A stretch of DNA of 34,383 bases from Gammaproteobacteria bacterium. GTDB taxonomy: Bacteria; Pseudomonadota; Gammaproteobacteria; Steroidobacterales; Woeseiaceae. The stretch is from assembly GCA_004357475.1 (NCBI GenBank), contig SMWE01000062.1, positions 1 through 34,383 on the forward strand, given 5' to 3'. This document shows positions 9,549-18,548 of this stretch, piece after piece. Positions within the stretch are counted from its first letter, which is position 1. Each line of letters begins with the position of its first letter. The notes under the pieces were generated by a model. It ran no database searches. It saw nothing but the letters and a program-made list of their open reading frames with translations, and was not told the origin of the DNA. The translations under genes were made by a program, and so were the position numbers.

Positions 9549-10997
9549 TCAGGCAACGAGCAACGCCATGAAGTCGTCCACTGCAGTAACCGCCAGCTGG
9601 TCCCGATTTGCACAAAGCTTGTCCAGCTCCTGCCACTGTCCCTGTTGCAGCCTGGGAGAGATGCTGGATGCAAATTTCTTCTTCAACAGAGGTATGCCTT
9701 CGACGCGACGTTGCCGGTGACCTGCGGGAAAATCAACAGCCACGCGGTCCGTGCTCGAACCATCGTTGAAGAACGCCTGTATTGCGTTACCAATATAGCG
9801 CTTCTCAGGGTCGAAGTAGTCTTGCGTATAGTCCGTGTTTTCCCTGACTACCATTTTGCTCCGCATCTGGTCGATTCGCGGGTCACTGGCAACTTCGTCC
9901 TCAAAGTCGGCTGCCGTGAGGCGTCCGAAAATCATCGGCACAGCGACCATGTACTGAATGCAATGGTCCCGATCGGCAGGGTTGTCGAGTGGCCCGGTCT
10001 TGTCGATGATCCGCATGGCAGGTTGCTGGGTTTCGATGACGATTTTATCGATGTCATCCAGCCGGTCCTTAACCTGCGGATGCAATGTCATCGCTGCCTC
10101 GACCGCCGTTTGTGCATGGAACTCGGCCGGATAGGAAATCTTGAACAGGATATTCTCCATGACATAGCTGGCGTACCCCTGTGGCAATTTGAATGGCTGG
10201 CCTTTGAACAACACATCGTAGTAACCCCATGTTTGCGCGGTGAGGGCGGATGGATAACCCATCTCCCCGGTCATCGCGATCAGCGCCAGGCGCACGCCGC
10301 GGCTGGTTGCATCACCTGCAGCCCAGCTTTTCCTCGAGCCGGTGTTCGGGGCATGCCGGTACGTGCGGAGCGAGCAGCCGTCGATCCACGCGTGGGAAAC
10401 TGCGTTAATCACCGTATCCCGGTCGCCACCGAGCATTCGGGTCACAACCGCCGTTGTGGCAACCCGTACCAGCAGGACGTGATCGAGGCCGACCCGATTG
10501 TAGCTGTTCTCAAGGGCGAGAACGCCCTGGAGCTCGTGCGCCTTGATCATCGCCGTCAACACATCGTGCATCGTCAATGGATCTTTGCCCCGCGCGCGCC
10601 AAATGCGGCTCAGGTAATCTGCGGTCGCGAGAATACCGCCGAGATTGTCGGACGGGTGGCCCCACTCCGCAGCCAGCCAGGTGTCGTTGAAGTCCAGCCA
10701 GCGAATCATGATGCCGATATTGAATGCACCGGCCACCGGTTCCAGCTCGTATGAGGTGCCCGGCACGCGTGCGCCACCCGGCAGCGTGGCCCCGGGAACC
10801 ACCGGGCCCAGCAATTTCGTGCAGGCGGGATAATCGAGCGCCTGAAAACCGCAGGCGAGCGTGTCCATAAGACAGTAATGCGCGGTTTCATAAGCGAGAT
10901 GGCTATCGATCGTCGTGTTGCAGACGTAGTCCGCAATATCGACCAATACCTGGTCCGGCTCAGGCCGCGCAGCCGAGCATAAGTCGTTGGCAGACAT
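9549..10997 (-). CDS. prpD: 2-methylcitrate dehydratase PrpD
   Basis: This 482-residue protein (E. coli PrpD 483) belongs to the MmgE/PrpD family and dehydrates 2-methylcitrate to 2-methyl-cis-aconitate in the methylcitrate cycle. The conserved block [19 protein letters not shown] and the [29 protein letters not shown] segment are diagnostic. The start is ATG at 10997, with GGAG six to seven bases upstream; the frame extends 20 residues further without support. No prpF/acnD pair, the alternative dehydration route, is seen. A 75-bp REP-like element lies in the gap to prpC. Confidence 0.95.
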   Translation of the reverse strand: MSANDLCSAARPEPDQVLVDIADYVCNTTIDSHLAYETAHYCLMDTLACGFQALDYPACTKLLGPVVPGATLPGGARVPGTSYELEPVAGAFNIGIMIRWLDFNDTWLAAEWGHPSDNLGGILATADYLSRIWRARGKDPLTMHDVLTAMIKAHELQGVLALENSYNRVGLDHVLLVRVATTAVVTRMLGGDRDTVINAVSHAWIDGCSLRTYRHAPNTGSRKSWAAGDATSRGVRLALIAMTGEMGYPSALTAQTWGYYDVLFKGQPFKLPQGYASYVMENILFKISYPAEFHAQTAVEAAMTLHPQVKDRLDDIDKIVIETQQPAMRIIDKTGPLDNPADRDHCIQYMVAVPMIFGRLTAADFEDEVASDPRIDQMRSKMVVRENTDYTQDYFDPEKRYIGNAIQAFFNDGSSTDRVAVDFPAGHRQRRVEGIPLLKKKFASSISPRLQQGQWQELDKLCANRDQLAVTAVDDFMALLVA

Positions 10998-11033
10998 TTT
11001 GTCTCCGTAAAACTTTCGTTTGAAAAACCGCAG

Positions 11034-11108
11034 CGGCCCGCCCCAGCGGGCGATCAAAACTTGACATCTGCGTTCTTGTCAAATCGCCCGGTGGGCCGGG
11101 CTCCTGCG
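11034..11108. repeat. REP-like nested inverted repeat (copy B)
   Basis: The element nests three arm pairs: CGGCCC (11034-11039) with GGGCCG (11093-11098), GGGCGAT (11048-11054) with ATCGCCC (11083-11089), and TTGAC (11061-11065) with GTCAA (11078-11082). It is followed by the core GGCTCCTGCG at 11099-11108. It lies in the 161-bp gap between prpC and prpD, so it could attenuate or stabilise transcript of prpD. Confidence 0.7.
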
Positions 11109-11158
11109 AAACCGAACTACAATTTCGGACCGACGAATAATCAACAATCGCCGCTCTT

Positions 11159-12283
11159 TCAGCGACGCTCCTCGATCGGCACGAATTTTTGCGGGCCCGG
11201 ACCAATGTAATCCGCCGCCGGGCGAATGAGTTTGTTATCGGCACGCTGCTCCATGATGTGTGCCGACCAGCCGCTTATCCGTGAGCAAACGAAGATCGGC
11301 GTAAACAGGTAGGTTGGAATGCCCATGAAGTGATACACAGTTGCCGCAAAAAAATCGGCATTCGCGAAAATTTTCTTTTGGTCCCACATTACTTTCTCGA
11401 TCGCTTCCGACACCACGTACAGATGCGTGTCACCGGCTTCATCAGCCAGCACCTCCGCCATCTTTTTGTTCACCGAATTGCGCGGATCCGATGTCGTATA
11501 CACCCGGTGTCCGAAACCCATTATCTTTTCCTTACGCCCGAGCATGCCAAGTACGCCTTCAATCGCTTCTTCGGGAGAAGAGAATTTTTCGATCAGTGCC
11601 ATCGCTGCTTCGTTCGCACCGCCATGCAGCGCACCACGCAAGGCACCGATCGCGCCACTGACTGCCGAATGAAAATCGGACAAGGTCCCGGCAATGATCC
11701 TGGCTGTAAACGTCGAGGCATTGAATTCGTGCTCCGCGTACAGAATCAGCGTGGTATCCAGCGATTTTCTGTGCAGTTCGCTCGGTCGCTTGCCATGCAG
11801 CATATGCAGGAAATGCCCTGACACGCTGTCATCGCCGGTTTCGACATCGATGCGTTCGCCGTCGGTCTGAAATCGATGCCAGTAAAGCAGCATCGAGGGC
11901 AGACATGCGAGCAGGCGATCGGCAACCAAGACCTGATTGGCGAAATCCCCTTCAGGCTCCAGGTTGCCGAGAATAGAAACGCCAGTGCGTAATACGGCCA
12001 TCGGGTGCGCGTTCGCAGGAATAATCTCGAGCACCTGTTTCACCGGGTCCGGCAGCCCGCGCAACGACTTCAGCTTCGCGATATATTCGTCAAGCTCACC
12101 GCGGTTCGGCAGGTGTCCAGCTATGAGGAGATAGGCTACCTCCTCAAAACTGGCATTATCGCTGAGGTCGTCAATGTCATAACCGCGGTAGCTCAGGCCA
12201 GCACCCTCTCCTCCAACTGCGCACAGCGCTGTCTGTCCGGCTATTACACCGGCCAGTCCGCCTGTTTTCTTAATTGCTGTCAT
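11159..12283 (-). CDS. prpC: 2-methylcitrate synthase PrpC
   Basis: This 374-residue citrate-synthase-family enzyme condenses propionyl-CoA with oxaloacetate. The short form without the N-terminal domain, His220 (GALHGGANE), His259 (GFGHRVY) and Asp310 (ANADFF) give the catalytic triad. EHEFNASTF (184-192) is also typical of methylcitrate synthases. Position between prpB and prpD settles the assignment over gltA. The ATG has GGAGAG five bases upstream and starts 19 bp after the prpB stop. Confidence 0.95.
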   Translation of the reverse strand: MTAIKKTGGLAGVIAGQTALCAVGGEGAGLSYRGYDIDDLSDNASFEEVAYLLIAGHLPNRGELDEYIAKLKSLRGLPDPVKQVLEIIPANAHPMAVLRTGVSILGNLEPEGDFANQVLVADRLLACLPSMLLYWHRFQTDGERIDVETGDDSVSGHFLHMLHGKRPSELHRKSLDTTLILYAEHEFNASTFTARIIAGTLSDFHSAVSGAIGALRGALHGGANEAAMALIEKFSSPEEAIEGVLGMLGRKEKIMGFGHRVYTTSDPRNSVNKKMAEVLADEAGDTHLYVVSEAIEKVMWDQKKIFANADFFAATVYHFMGIPTYLFTPIFVCSRISGWSAHIMEQRADNKLIRPAADYIGPGPQKFVPIEERR

Positions 12284-12302
12284 TCCGCTCTCCGATTCTC
12301 TA

Positions 12303-13193
12303 TTAGTCTTTCTTGTCTATCAGGCCCTGCGCGGCGAACAATTGATCAAGTTTGGCCTCATATATGTGATAACCGAGTACGTCGTAGAGTTCGTCGCGTG
12401 TCTGCATGTCCTCGATGACCGATTTTTGGGTCCCATCCCTGCGTAGTGTTACGTACACTTTTTCCGCAGCTTTGGACATTGCCCGATAAGCTGACAACGG
12501 ATAAAGCGCGAGGCTTACGCCGGCTTTCTTCAGCTCGGCGGTTGTGAACATCGGCGTTTTACCGAATTCTGTCAGGTTCGCGAGCACAGGGACGCTGATC
12601 GCTGCAGTGAATTGCTGGTATTCGTCCAGGGTCATCAGTGCTTCGGCAAAAATCATGTCCGCGCCAGCCTCGACATAGGCCGCCGATCTGTCGAGTGCTG
12701 CCTTGAGTCCTTCAACGGCGTGTGCATCGGTGCGTGCCATGACCGCGAATTTGTCATCGCTGCGGCTGTCGACCGCAGCCTTGATGCGGTCAACCATTTC
12801 CGCGGTCTCGACCAGTGCCTTGCCCGGGCGATGCCCGCACCGCTTGACGCCAACCTGGTCCTCGATGTGGCAAGCGGCCGCGCCCGCACGAATCATTTCA
12901 CGGACGGTGCGGCCGATCATGAATGCGCCACCCCAGCCGGTATCCGCGTCCACCAGCAGGGGTAGCTCGGTCGCATAGCTGATGCGGCGAATGTCCTCGC
13001 ACACATCGCCCAGCGTGGTCATCGCCAGGTCGGGAAGACCGAACGACGCATTGGCGACGCCGGCGCCGGACAGGTAAATCGCCCGGAATCCGGCTTTGCC
13101 GGCGAGCAGCGCCGAGTAGGCATTGATGGTGCCCGCCACCTGCAGCGGTTTTTCTGCCTCCAGGGCCTGCCAGAAGCGAACGCCTGCGCTCAT
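12303..13193 (-). CDS. prpB: 2-methylisocitrate lyase PrpB
   Basis: The 296-residue enzyme (same length as E. coli PrpB) cleaves 2-methylisocitrate to pyruvate and succinate, closing the methylcitrate cycle. It has the isocitrate-lyase superfamily catalytic sequence KRCGH (117-121) preceded by HIEDQVGV, and the metal-binding VDADTGWG (81-88). ATG at 13193 has GAGGA six bases upstream. It is the first gene of the prpB-prpC-prpD run. No PrpR-type regulator or prpE was found in the window. Confidence 0.95.
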   Translation of the reverse strand: MSAGVRFWQALEAEKPLQVAGTINAYSALLAGKAGFRAIYLSGAGVANASFGLPDLAMTTLGDVCEDIRRISYATELPLLVDADTGWGGAFMIGRTVREMIRAGAAACHIEDQVGVKRCGHRPGKALVETAEMVDRIKAAVDSRSDDKFAVMARTDAHAVEGLKAALDRSAAYVEAGADMIFAEALMTLDEYQQFTAAISVPVLANLTEFGKTPMFTTAELKKAGVSLALYPLSAYRAMSKAAEKVYVTLRRDGTQKSVIEDMQTRDELYDVLGYHIYEAKLDQLFAAQGLIDKKD

Positions 13194-13256
13194 ATCGAGT
13201 CCTCATAACAGTTTCGAATGAAAATTCTAATGCGGATTAAAATTTCCGGGAGCGCG

Positions 13257-13286
13257 ATTTTAAACCACCGAAGGGCCCATTCCCAA
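13257..13286 (-). promoter_or_regulatory. candidate promoter of prpBCD
   Basis: TTGGGA (13286-13281) and TAAAAT (13262-13257), read on the minus strand, have an 18-base spacer and lie 64 bases upstream of the prpB start. The -10 matches 5/6 and the -35 4/6. No clear operator palindrome accompanies it. Confidence 0.25.
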
Positions 13287-13315
13287 ATTGAGCGAAATGG
13301 AAACAACGACAATTC

Positions 13316-13394
13316 GGGAATCGCTCGCTGGGGCGAGCTCCTACGTTAGTGGAGCGCACGAATTTTGCTGTAGGCGCTCGCTGGAGCGATTCCC
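13316..13394. repeat. REP-like inverted repeat (copy C) between acuI and prpB
   Basis: Outer arms GGGAATCGCTC (13316-13326) and GAGCGATTCCC (13384-13394) are perfectly complementary. Inside, GAGCTCCTAC (13335-13344) faces GTAGGCGCTC (about 13370-13379). The right arm touches the acuI stop codon, so this element could act as terminator between acuI and prpB, making separate transcription units likely. Confidence 0.75.
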
Positions 13395-14389
13395 TAGTTC
13401 GAACTTATTTCCACTACCGTGCGGCCGGTCACCGTCCCGTCGATATATGCCTGAAACGCAGCCGGTAATTCATCCAAGCTGATGGTGCGGCTGCCGATGA
13501 TATCGAGGTGCTCAGGTTTAAGGTCCGTGCCGATACGCTCCCACACCTTGAGCCGCAGCTCGCGCGGCGTGTCGACCGAATTGATGCCGAGCAGGCACAC
13601 TGCCCTGAGTATGAAGGGAATTACCGTCGTGTTGAGTTCATGGCTCGCAGCCAGGCCGATGCTTGCGATGTTGCCACCGTAATTCATGGTTCGTGTAAGC
13701 CAGGTCAGGTAATCGCCGCCAAGGTTGTCGATCGCGCCACCCCACCGGGCTTTCTCGAGCGGGCGTTGCCCCAGATCAATGTCGTCGCGAATGAGTATCT
13801 CCCCGGCGCCGATACTTTTTAGATAATCGCATTGGTCCGACTTGCCGGTAACCGCGACCACTTCGTAGCCGCGCCCGTGCAACATATCGACAGCGATGGA
13901 ACCGACGCCGCCGGTCGCGCCGGTCACCACAACAGGACCACCATCCGGCGACTGCCCGTTTTGCTCCATGCGGTGAATGGCCAGCGCCGCAGTGTATCCC
14001 GCAGTGCCTATCTGCATGACTTGCGCAGCGTTCATGCCATCGGGTATCCGCACGATTGAATCGGCGGCTACGCGGGCGTATTCGGCATATCCGCCGTCGC
14101 GGGTTTCGCTGAGTCCGCAACCGTTTACCAGGACCAGGTCACCCTCAGACCAGTGATCGTCCTGCGAGCTCACAACCGAACCGGCGAGGTCAATGCCGCC
14201 GACGAGTGGAAATGTCCGGAGAATTTTACCGGCGCCGGTTGCCGCTAACGCATCTTTGTAGTTGATGGTCGAGTGGCTGACCCTGATAACAACATCGCCT
14301 GTCGAAAGGTCGTCAATGTTGAGCAGTGTAACGCCGGCTACAATCTTGCCGCCTTGCTGGTCAATGCGATATGCACGAAAGTCTGCCAC
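13394..14389 (-). CDS. acuI: NADPH-dependent acrylyl-CoA reductase, YhdH/AcuI-type quinone oxidoreductase
   Basis: This 331-residue medium-chain dehydrogenase/reductase lacks structural zinc ligands and matches YhdH/AcuI, which reduce acrylyl-CoA to propionyl-CoA with NADPH. It has the substrate-side segment SHSTINYKDALAATGAGKI, the IDLAGSV element (about 66-72), and the dinucleotide-binding loop VVTGATGGVGS (about 153-163). The start is GTG at 14389, with AAGG eight bases upstream. Its neighbours, prpB-prpC-prpD, consume propionyl-CoA, so the pair forms a plausible acrylate-to-pyruvate route. The function is inferred from family plus context; generic quinone reductase activity remains possible. 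Confidence 0.8.
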   Translation of the reverse strand: MADFRAYRIDQQGGKIVAGVTLLNIDDLSTGDVVIRVSHSTINYKDALAATGAGKILRTFPLVGGIDLAGSVVSSQDDHWSEGDLVLVNGCGLSETRDGGYAEYARVAADSIVRIPDGMNAAQVMQIGTAGYTAALAIHRMEQNGQSPDGGPVVVTGATGGVGSIAVDMLHGRGYEVVAVTGKSDQCDYLKSIGAGEILIRDDIDLGQRPLEKARWGGAIDNLGGDYLTWLTRTMNYGGNIASIGLAASHELNTTVIPFILRAVCLLGINSVDTPRELRLKVWERIGTDLKPEHLDIIGSRTISLDELPAAFQAYIDGTVTGRTVVEISSN

Positions 14390-14413
14390 TTCATTGCCTT
14401 GATAATTTCTACC

Positions 14414-14438
14414 GCTCGCCGGGGGTGAGCTCCTACAG
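14414..14438. repeat. REP-like half element (copy D)
   Basis: GCTC (14414-14417) and GAGC (14427-14430) form a small stem followed by TCCTACAG, matching the GAGCTCCTAC core of copy C. It lies upstream of acuI in the 185-bp gap to the YdgA-like gene and lacks a second inverted arm, so it looks like half an element. Confidence 0.5.
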
Positions 14439-14574
14439 TTTTATTAGTCACGCTCATTTCTTGCACTAAAGATCAATCCGCACCCATCATTGCGCATGCA
14501 TTCCATTGTGAGGGCGGATTGGGAGCGGTCATGCTAGCATCCGCTGACCCAATGCCCTAAAAAAAGGGAATGCT

Positions 14575-15903
14575 GTGAAACGGTGGATTGTGTTTTTTCT
14601 GGTAGTACTTGCGGTCGTGGTCCTGGTGTCCCCAGGCATCGTTGGCCGGATGGCTGAGAAAAACCTGGAGGAACATATTGCGTGGGCCGAAAGCAAAAGT
14701 GGTGGCATCGAGTTTCTCACGGAAAGCTTCGATCGCGGCTGGTTTACGTCGGAGGGCCACCATCGCCTGGTCTTGAGTGGTGGCTCGCTCCGCGAAGTGG
14801 TGGAAAGCTATCTGCAGGAAACCGCTAACGATAAGTTACCCTCGCTGATCATCGACACGCGCCTCGATCACGGCCTGGTGCCGATCGGCTCGCTGGGCAG
14901 GGAATTCGGCTCCCTGATGCCGGTTCTCGCCAGCACGGTATCCACGTTCCAGATTGATCCCGGCAACGGCGAACTGGTGCCACTGCCGGGCTCACTGTAC
15001 AGCAATGTAAGCCTGACCGGCGCGACTGACTCGCATTACCTGCTCGAGACCGGCAATTTCCAGAACGAGGAACTGCGCATCGAATGGGGGGGCGCAGACG
15101 TCGCGCTGCATACAAACAGTTCGGCTGGCTCGTTCGTGGTCGAGGGCCGGATCGAGCCCGTCACAATTTATAATAACGGTGAGGCCATTCACATCGGCGC
15201 AATATCCATCTCCGTGCATCAGGTCAGGAGCGATTTTGGCTTCAATGTAGGATCGGCGGAGTTCATCCTGGAGTCATTCGTGGTTGACCGCCCGGCCGCA
15301 CCCGTAACGGTTGGCCATATCTCCTTGTCTGCCGATGCCAATGTTGATGATGCGCGACTGAACATCAGTTCGAAAATCGCGGTCGATGAGATCAACGTGC
15401 CCGGCATGGGAAACATGAATTTTGTCCTCAATATGGCGTTGAGCCGCCTGGATGCGGCGTCGATGCAAGTTATCGCCGGGGCAGTCAGCGATGCGCAGCG
15501 CTCGGCCGATCCTGAAGCAGCATTGGCTGATCTGTTGCCCCTGATCGAGGAAGATTTGCAAAAGATTTTTACTTCCGGAGCTGAATTCCGCATCGATCAG
15601 CTTGACGTGACATTACCACAGGGCAAAGTCACCAGCAGGATCATTATCGACATTCCCGAGGGGGATTCCTCTGCAGATTTCGCGTGGTCAAGCGTGTTGC
15701 TTGCCACCACTGCGTCAGCTGATATTCGCATGCCAACGGCTCTTTTCGAGTTTTTGCGAATGATGAACCCGCAGGCAGGCGCGCTGGTGGCCATGGGCAT
15801 TTTGCTGAAAGACGGCGACGACTATGTCATGAACGCCGAGTACGCACAGGGGCTTCTCAACGTCAACGGCGCACCGATGCCAATCCCGATGCCGGGGATG
15901 TAG
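14575..15903 (+). CDS. YdgA/DUF945-family protein
   Basis: The 442-residue protein starts with a signal-anchor helix (about 3-22, WIVFFLVVLAVVVLVSPG) and continues with a long, beta-rich region resembling E. coli YdgA (DUF945), of unknown biochemical role at the envelope. The GTG at 14575 has AGGGA six bases upstream. It faces the opp operon tail to tail with only nine bases between the stops, and is divergent from acuI. The C-terminus is hydrophobic and Met/Pro-rich. I can say it is probably periplasmic and inner-membrane anchored; no enzyme motif is visible. Confidence 0.7.
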   Translation: MKRWIVFFLVVLAVVVLVSPGIVGRMAEKNLEEHIAWAESKSGGIEFLTESFDRGWFTSEGHHRLVLSGGSLREVVESYLQETANDKLPSLIIDTRLDHGLVPIGSLGREFGSLMPVLASTVSTFQIDPGNGELVPLPGSLYSNVSLTGATDSHYLLETGNFQNEELRIEWGGADVALHTNSSAGSFVVEGRIEPVTIYNNGEAIHIGAISISVHQVRSDFGFNVGSAEFILESFVVDRPAAPVTVGHISLSADANVDDARLNISSKIAVDEINVPGMGNMNFVLNMALSRLDAASMQVIAGAVSDAQRSADPEAALADLLPLIEEDLQKIFTSGAEFRIDQLDVTLPQGKVTSRIIIDIPEGDSSADFAWSSVLLATTASADIRMPTALFEFLRMMNPQAGALVAMGILLKDGDDYVMNAEYAQGLLNVNGAPMPIPMPGM

Positions 15904-15912
15904 CAGCGCAGA

Positions 15913-17694
15913 TCAATAGCTCAAGTCCAGCTCATTTGCCCGGTGGCACGCGACACTGCCACCGACTACTGATTGCAGCGCAGGAACCTGCTCACTGCAG
16001 CGCGCGACAGCGTACTCGCACCGCGGGTGAAACGGGCAGCCCGCAGGCGGGTTCAGTATCGACGACACCTCGCCTGCGAGCGGCACATCATCCGGCTTTG
16101 CATTCGGATCTGGCACTGGAACGGATTGGATCAGCGCCTTTGTATAGGGGTGCAGCGGCCGTTTGAAGATCTGTTCGTTGGTCGCTATCTCGCACACCCG
16201 CCCCATGTACAAAACCAGGACCCGGTGACTTATTTGCCGCACCACCGACAGATCGTGCGTAATAAAAATCAGTGAGAGGCCGGAATCTGCTTGTTCTGCC
16301 TGCAGCAACTGCAGAATATCGCCTTGAATGGTGCCATCCAGCGCCGCAACCGCCTCATCACAAATCAGCACCTTTGGCCTGATGACAAGTGCTCGTGCAA
16401 TCGCCACCCGTTGCGCCTGACCTCCGGATAACTCGTGTGGAAACCGCTCACGCAACTCCATGCCAAGCCCGACATGTCGCAGCATTTTGCTTACATCCTG
16501 TTCGCGCTCAGCCTTCTTCTTTTTGGGTTCATGAATGATGATCGGCTCCGCAACAATATCGGCAACGCGCATTGCCGGATTCAGCGAGGCCACCGGATCC
16601 TGGAACACCATTTGCAGTTGACGACGAATGTTATTCGGTCGCGATTGCACGAGCCCGGGCAGTTTTTTACCGGCGTAACTGACCGTACCACTGCGCATCG
16701 GAATCAGCCCCAGGATAGCCTTGACCAGGCTGGTCTTACCGGATCCGGATTCGCCAACGATCGCTAATGTCTCACGCGGCGCTACCTTGAAGCTTAAGGG
16801 CCAAACCGCATGCAGCTGTCTTTTACCGCTCCCGTAGCGCTCCCTGAAACTGACCGATAAATTATCGACCTCTACGATCGGCGCCTCGCCGTCGGGCAAA
16901 GGTGACGTTTTGGTCGGCATATCAATGCGCCGTGCGGCAGCGATCAATTTCGCGGTACGTTCATTCGACGGGGCCGCGAAAATTTCCTTCGCCGGCCCCT
17001 CCTCAAGCAGCCGGCCGTTGTCCATCATGAGTATCCGATCGCAGTTTCCGGCAACCACACCAAGATCATGTGTAATCAGGAACAGGGCAGAATTCGACTG
17101 CGATCGCAGCTCGCGTAACAAGCCCAGGATCTGTGCCTGCACCGTAACATCGAGCGCGGTCGTCGGCTCATCGGCCACGAGTAAATCGGGTTCGCCGAGC
17201 AAGGCCGCGCCGATCATGGCACGCTGCCGCATGCCACCGGAAAGCTCGTGTGGAAATACCCCGTACTGACGTTCCGCGTCCGGTAATCCGACCCTTTGCA
17301 GCATCACCAGGGTTCGTTCGCGTGCCTCAGGCGGTTTGCAGATCTTGTGTTCCAGCAAAATACGTCGCAGCTGATCACCAATTCTTACGTATGGATTTAG
17401 CGCAGTCAGTGGATCCTGAAATACCATCGCGATACGGCACGCACGATAGCGATTCAAAACATCCGGTGCAGCACCCAGGAACTCCTGTCCATCGAAACGA
17501 ATACTTCCGCTGGTGATTGCATTGGCCGGCAACAAACCCATCACCGCCATTGCCGTTTGTGTCTTTCCGGCACCGGACTCACCGACCATGCCGAGTGACT
17601 GACCCGCCTCGATCGAAAAACTTAAGTTTTGCACAACCGGCTTCGCGGAGTCCGCGTATCGAATGCTGAGATCCTTTACCTCCAGCAGACTCAT
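15913..17694 (-). CDS. fused oligopeptide ABC transporter ATPase (OppD-OppF)
   Basis: This 593-residue protein contains two complete nucleotide-binding domains, so one gene replaces oppD and oppF. Domain 1 has Walker A GESGAGKT (38-45), signature LSGGM (151-155) and Walker B ADEPTTALD (174-182). Domain 2 has GESGSGKT (314-321), LSGGQ (422-426) and CDEAVAALD (445-453), where Ala replaces the usual Pro after the catalytic Glu. The C-terminal oligopeptide-ABC extension GCPFHPRCEYA is present. The ATG overlaps the oppC stop by one base (TGATG). It should power peptide import with the neighbouring permeases and OppA. Confidence 0.93.
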   Translation of the reverse strand: MSLLEVKDLSIRYADSAKPVVQNLSFSIEAGQSLGMVGESGAGKTQTAMAVMGLLPANAITSGSIRFDGQEFLGAAPDVLNRYRACRIAMVFQDPLTALNPYVRIGDQLRRILLEHKICKPPEARERTLVMLQRVGLPDAERQYGVFPHELSGGMRQRAMIGAALLGEPDLLVADEPTTALDVTVQAQILGLLRELRSQSNSALFLITHDLGVVAGNCDRILMMDNGRLLEEGPAKEIFAAPSNERTAKLIAAARRIDMPTKTSPLPDGEAPIVEVDNLSVSFRERYGSGKRQLHAVWPLSFKVAPRETLAIVGESGSGKTSLVKAILGLIPMRSGTVSYAGKKLPGLVQSRPNNIRRQLQMVFQDPVASLNPAMRVADIVAEPIIIHEPKKKKAEREQDVSKMLRHVGLGMELRERFPHELSGGQAQRVAIARALVIRPKVLICDEAVAALDGTIQGDILQLLQAEQADSGLSLIFITHDLSVVRQISHRVLVLYMGRVCEIATNEQIFKRPLHPYTKALIQSVPVPDPNAKPDDVPLAGEVSSILNPPAGCPFHPRCEYAVARCSEQVPALQSVVGGSVACHRANELDLSY

Positions 17695-18548
17695 CAGGTC
17701 TTCTTTTTCGGATCTGTGACGTCTCTTAGCCCGTCACCCAGAAAATTGAAACAAAGCAGGATTACCGCAAGCACGATGGACGGAATCAGCAACAACCATG
17801 GTGCCCCCTCCATGTTGCTTACGCCACCATTCACCAGCGCGCCCAGTGAAGTCTGCGGTTCCTGTACGCCCAGGCCGAGAAAACTCAGGAACGACTCGAC
17901 CAGGATCGCCTGCGGAATCGTCAGCGTCATGTAAACGACAACGACGCCCAGCAAGTTAGGCGTGATGTGGCGCAAAATAATTCCAGGCGTTGATACGCCA
18001 ATGAGTCGTGCCGCATCGACGAACTCTCGCTGCTTCAGGCTCAGTGTTTGCCCGCGGACAATTCTGGCCATATCCAGCCAGTTGATGGCGCCGATCGCTA
18101 CGAAGATGAGCAGGAAGTTGCGCTCGAACACAACCATCAGGAGGATGACAAAAAATATGAACGGCATAGCATAAAGCGCATCGACTGCCCGCATCATGAC
18201 CGCGTCGACTGTGCCGCCGACGTAGCCGGCAATAGCGCCATATGCAACGCCGATACCGAGGCTCACACAACTTGCAATAATGGCCACGAACAGCGTTATC
18301 TTCACACCGAGCAATGTTCTTACGAAAAGATCTCTGCCAAGGTCATCCGTTCCAAAGAGATGCCAGCCGCTTGCCGATGGCAACATGAGGGGATTCTCGA
18401 AGTCCGTGCTCGCATAATGGTGTGGGCTGAGCAGTGGTCCGATCAATGCAACTGCAGCAATCAGTAGCAGTATGCTGCTGCACACCACGATCGTCTTGTT
18501 GTCCCGGCTTTTGCGGATGAGCGGTTTGATTGCGGCGAGATAATTCAT
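17694..18548 (-). CDS. oppC: oligopeptide ABC transporter permease OppC
   Basis: This 284-residue inner-membrane protein has an N-terminal OppC-type region with GTDDLGRDLFVRTL, followed by about five further membrane helices. The EAA loop, which contacts the ATPase, reads FVDAARLIGVSTPGII. Its start overlaps the oppB stop by four bases (ATGA), and its own stop overlaps the fused ATPase start by one base, indicating a translationally coupled operon oppA-oppB-oppC-oppDF. Confidence 0.93.
   Translation of the reverse strand: MNYLAAIKPLIRKSRDNKTIVVCSSILLLIAAVALIGPLLSPHHYASTDFENPLMLPSASGWHLFGTDDLGRDLFVRTLLGVKITLFVAIIASCVSLGIGVAYGAIAGYVGGTVDAVMMRAVDALYAMPFIFFVILLMVVFERNFLLIFVAIGAINWLDMARIVRGQTLSLKQREFVDAARLIGVSTPGIILRHITPNLLGVVVVYMTLTIPQAILVESFLSFLGLGVQEPQTSLGALVNGGVSNMEGAPWLLLIPSIVLAVILLCFNFLGDGLRDVTDPKKKT

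Noticed and set aside
9519-10754. Long open frame (411 codons) on the plus strand opposite prpD and the S9 start
   Set aside because: The minus strand encodes a clear, full-length PrpD; this frame has no recognisable domain and arises from the GC-rich codon pattern.
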